From a bacterium (lineage in GTDB: Bacteria; Zhuqueibacterota; Zhuqueibacteria; Zhuqueibacterales; Zhuqueibacteraceae): a stretch of 33,980 bases of DNA. The position numbers were made by a program, and so were the translations under genes. Below are positions 33,973 through 33,980 of the stretch, piece by piece (positions within the stretch are counted from its first letter, which is position 1; each line of letters starts with the position of its first letter). The stretch spans positions 1 to 33,980 of the forward strand of contig JAKLJX010000040.1 of NCBI GenBank assembly GCA_023150945.1, written 5' to 3'. Under the pieces are notes generated by a model. The model saw nothing but the letters and a program-made list of their open reading frames with translations, was not told the DNA's origin and did not search any database.

Positions 33973-33980
33973 GCCCTAAG

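Overview
The window looks like a chromosomal segment from an FCB-group bacterium (KSB1/Calditrichota/Ignavibacteria-like) or a relative. Two large secreted proteins end in the same C-terminal module (a QNYPNPFNPET motif followed by a FlgD-like Ig fold), which is typical of those lineages. A propeller-type hybrid sensor kinase and a Ser/Thr kinase with TPR repeats agree with this. The placement is inferred from protein style; no taxonomic marker gene is present.

Layout. (1) 74-3865, minus strand: a sensor kinase and its LuxR-type response regulator. (2) 3.9-6.6 kb: a low-density accessory stretch holding a methyltransferase remnant, a CcbP-type calcium-binding protein, a truncated initiator tRNA (3' half only) with its terminator, and a UPF0175/DUF3368 toxin-antitoxin pair whose toxin is frameshifted. 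(3) 7.2-20.2 kb, plus strand: a 2060-residue secreted lipase-like/beta-helix protein, a Ser/Thr kinase overlapping a GAF-type sigma-54 activator, and a secreted ScyD/BNR-repeat protein. Between the last two lie tandem dyads and a partial sigma-54 promoter. (4) 20.4-25.6 kb, minus strand: a frameshifted DUF2293 gene, a HEXXH protein, a TMEM175-type channel, a cupin lipoprotein, a small conserved-looking protein and decayed coding sequence. Copies of interspersed palindromic repeats lie between them. (5) 25.6-33.98 kb, minus strand: the distal end of a contractile-tail-like gene cluster (baseplate J-like protein, tail protein I-like protein, fibre-type proteins, a small coiled-coil protein, a possible terminator/cap-like protein). 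It is followed by a secreted LysM protein with a caspase/CHAT-like C-terminus and a translationally overlapping partner of unknown function. Sheath, tube, spike and ATPase genes are not in the window and may lie beyond the right edge.

The genes suggest three working units. Ligand sensing by the propeller kinase would control the response regulator. The Ser/Thr kinase and sigma-54 activator would control the secreted BNR-repeat gene just downstream. The tail-like particle cluster carries a putative secreted protease-like cargo or partner at its end. Two genes each carry a single-base indel, so either local decay or assembly error should be kept in mind.
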